From Welwitschia mirabilis (lineage: Eukaryota > Gnetophyta > Gnetopsida > Welwitschiales): a stretch of DNA of 20,256 nt. The position numbers and the translations under genes were made by a program. The stretch covers positions 55,800,050 to 55,820,305 of the forward strand of contig JBOZIK010000001.1 in assembly GCA_051453625.1 (NCBI GenBank), given 5' to 3'. Within the stretch, counting starts at the first letter, position 1. The number at the start of each line of letters is the position of its first letter. The notes under the pieces were generated by a model. The model had not been told where the DNA came from. It was given only the letters and a program-made list of their open reading frames with translations, and searched no databases. Below, piece after piece: positions 18,517 to 20,256 of this stretch.

Positions 18517-20256
18517 ATGATAAACTTGGATAAAAACACAAAGTATTAGAGGAAGTGAAGCTTAATTAAGGGAAACATCACAGAAGATCTAGTTGACTAT
18601 AAGCTTAACCCAAGTACACACCCCTTAGCTATGCAAAGAATTTTAAGAATTAAGAAAGATGATTGTTTAGCTTTTATTATTTTAGAATTTGATTTTTCAA
18701 AAGAAAGCAATAGTATAAAAGTAAATCATTTTTCTTCATCTATTTTGAATACAATGCAAAAACAAAAACAAGTAGCATTATCTAAACCCCAATCATGATA
18801 AAAAAATTTTAATATAAATTCTAATGAAAATATAAATGTTTCATTTAAGAATTTAATTTCTAATAAAAAATGTGAAATCCAAAACCCTTTTTACTTACCT
18901 TTTGATAATGATGTATAATTAAAAACTTAAATTCCTATCCAACATTTTTAGGAGAACCTAATAAAGATCCTTTTCAACATCTTATCGATATAGAAAAATT
19001 AGTGCTTAATTTAAAAAATGAAAAATAATAAATGAGTGATATAACTTACGTGATTATTTTTTATATCACACTTAGAGATAGAGTAAAACTTTGGCTTAAA
19101 ACCATACTTCATAAAAATATTAAAAATTGGAATTAAGTACAAGAAGCATTTATCAAAAGATTCATGAGTGAAAGCATAATAAGGAAAAGAAAAAAAGAAG
19201 TTACAAACTTTTAACAACAACCTAATAAGGATTATGCCACAAAAGATAAATGATTTATTATAGCTACACATTCGAATCCTATTAATGAATTCCCTAAAGA
19301 ACAATTAATAGATTATTTTTACAATGAATTAAATAGGAAAACTAGACAACATGTAAATTTTTCTGTGATGGTAATGTGATGCACTTAGATTTAAAAAAAT
19401 GCATGGATGTTATTTGAAGATCTGATGGAAATTAGTTAAACTTGGCCTAAACTAACTTTTAAAGAAAATGGAACTATAGGTCAAGTGATAGATGACTTAA
19501 AAGAAGTAAAACATGATAAGGAGGAAGTTCAAAATAATTCAATAAATGTAATTAAGGATTTCACTAATCCTTTGGAAAATTACACTTAAATGATTCTAGA
19601 TGAAAAAGTAGCAAATGAAAAAAACATAACTTCAACATGTAATATATGTAAATATAACTCTCATGTAATAAAAGAATGTCCCTTATTACTAATATGTAAA
19701 GAGAAAATACTTGAATAAGTATGTGCATTTAACCAAAGGCCTTTTAACTTTCAAAATAAAATGTAATATCAACAAGGAATAAGTGAGCAATTAAATTAAA
19801 AACTATTTGAAAATAGATTCACTAATTCAAACTTTCAACCAAATAACTTCCAATTAAGAGTTCAAACTATTAACCAAGCTCTTCAAATTTTAAAAATTAA
19901 AATCAAAATGATCTAATCATGAATAAAATGAAAGAGTTGAGAATAGCTAATACAACTATTGAAAATCAAAGTAAAAACATTAAGAATTTAGTTAATGTAT
20001 TTTAACAAATAATATTAGCCATCTAAAGACCACAAGGATCTCTTACAACTTAAAATTTTTTAAATGTAAATAAAGTAAAAAGAGATTGTAAAATAGTTAA
20101 TACAATACCACTTATCCATAAGAGTTTAACTTTTAAAAATGATAAGAAAGGTGAGGAAGAGGATGATATATAAATCTTAGAAACGTATAATTTCCTTTCA
20201 ACTTTAGATAAGACTTCACAAGGGAAAAGAGAAAAATACAAGCTACCTCTTGGCTT
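18517..20256 (+). pseudogene. gag: Ty3/gypsy gag relic (plus strand), open at window end
   Basis: It starts at the ATG at 18517 (MINLDKNTKYQ), matching the minus-strand gag start. MQRILRIKKDDCLAF follows near 18633. The capsid domain begins at GEPNKDPFQHLIDIEKLVL (18951 on) and continues with LRDRVKLWLKT, IKNWNxVQEAFIKRF (x is TAA), KKEVTNFxQQP and KEQLIDYFYNELNRKTRQH (to about 19350): the retrotransposon-gag family pattern. A zinc knuckle CNICKYNSHVIKEC is at 19637-19678, then AFNQRPFNFQNK (near 19728), a helical NKMKELRIANTTIENQSKNI (19922 on), RPQGSLTT (near 20029) and KYKLPL at the very end, where plant Athila/Tat-type elements have KYKPPLPFP before protease. It has many stops, mainly TAA at Gln positions, and several frameshifts. 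Protease and pol would lie beyond 20256. Confidence 0.85.
19637..19678 (+). other. CCHC zinc knuckle of plus-strand Gag
   Basis: CNICKYNSHVIKEC has exact CX2CX4HX4C spacing with all four ligands intact despite decay elsewhere. It is followed by CPLL and, 17 codons on, by AFNQRP, as in the minus-strand copy (ALNQRP). Confidence 0.9.

Noticed and set aside
19011-20241. Minus-strand open frames within the plus-strand gag
   Set aside because: Antisense of the capsid domain and C-terminal Gag, which are supported by the family motifs on the plus strand.
1-20256. CRISPR array, tRNA, rRNA or bacterial operon
   Set aside because: No regularly spaced identical repeats, no cloverleaf-like sequence and no rRNA-like conserved stretch seen; content is eukaryotic retroelement DNA.

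Overview
The window looks like nuclear DNA of a flowering-plant-type genome, in a gene-free, very AT-rich (roughly 70 percent A+T by eye) stretch built almost entirely of old, decayed mobile elements. Reasons: several LTR-like blocks with plant Ty3/gypsy tRNA-Asp-type primer sites; two Gag relics with the GEPN-type capsid block, a CCHC zinc knuckle and an NQRP tail; a Ty1/copia Gag-protease-integrase relic; and a putative-plant-transposon-protein relic. A 10-N run marks a scaffold gap. I see no intact host gene, tRNA, rRNA or CRISPR array. Every protein below was read across in-frame stops and frameshifts.

Layout, left to right. 73-1143: minus-strand LTR-like block A. 1144-3190: mostly featureless AT-rich DNA with a possible copia-gag scrap. 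3190-5878: a decayed ORF of about 900 codons on the minus strand, of unknown function. 6295-6312: minus-strand primer site. 6316-7528: minus-strand LTR-like block B. 7641-7650: assembly gap. 7660-9130: minus-strand Ty3/gypsy gag relic. 9719-9736: its primer site. 9744-10944: minus-strand LTR-like block C. 11402-11419: an orphan plus-strand primer site. 12430-15870: a region bounded by two AGATGTCT/AGACATCT motif clusters, holding a minus-strand putative plant transposon protein relic (14150-15340). 16060-16925: minus-strand Ty1/copia relic, cut off at 16932 by the start of plus-strand LTR E (16932-18178). After E come a primer site and a plus-strand gag (18517 to the window end).

How the parts relate. 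A, B, C and E are diverged members of one LTR superfamily (shared GATCTATATCA block, GCAAT-rich tract, TGTTGT...ACAACA ends). B, C and E each carry a primer site 3 to 7 bases past the LTR end. The order C-gag-B-ORF-A on the minus strand reads like a chain of two pol-less, non-autonomous elements sharing LTR B. The scaffold gap sits exactly where pol would be, so that reading is not secure.

Decay is dominated by changes consistent with C-to-T. Premature stops are overwhelmingly TAA/TAG where glutamine is plausible, with a few at Arg/Trp positions, and most of the differences I see from the primer-site consensus are transitions. This fits deamination of methylated cytosine in silenced elements. 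The item most worth a second look is the unknown long ORF with a duplicated C-terminal module.
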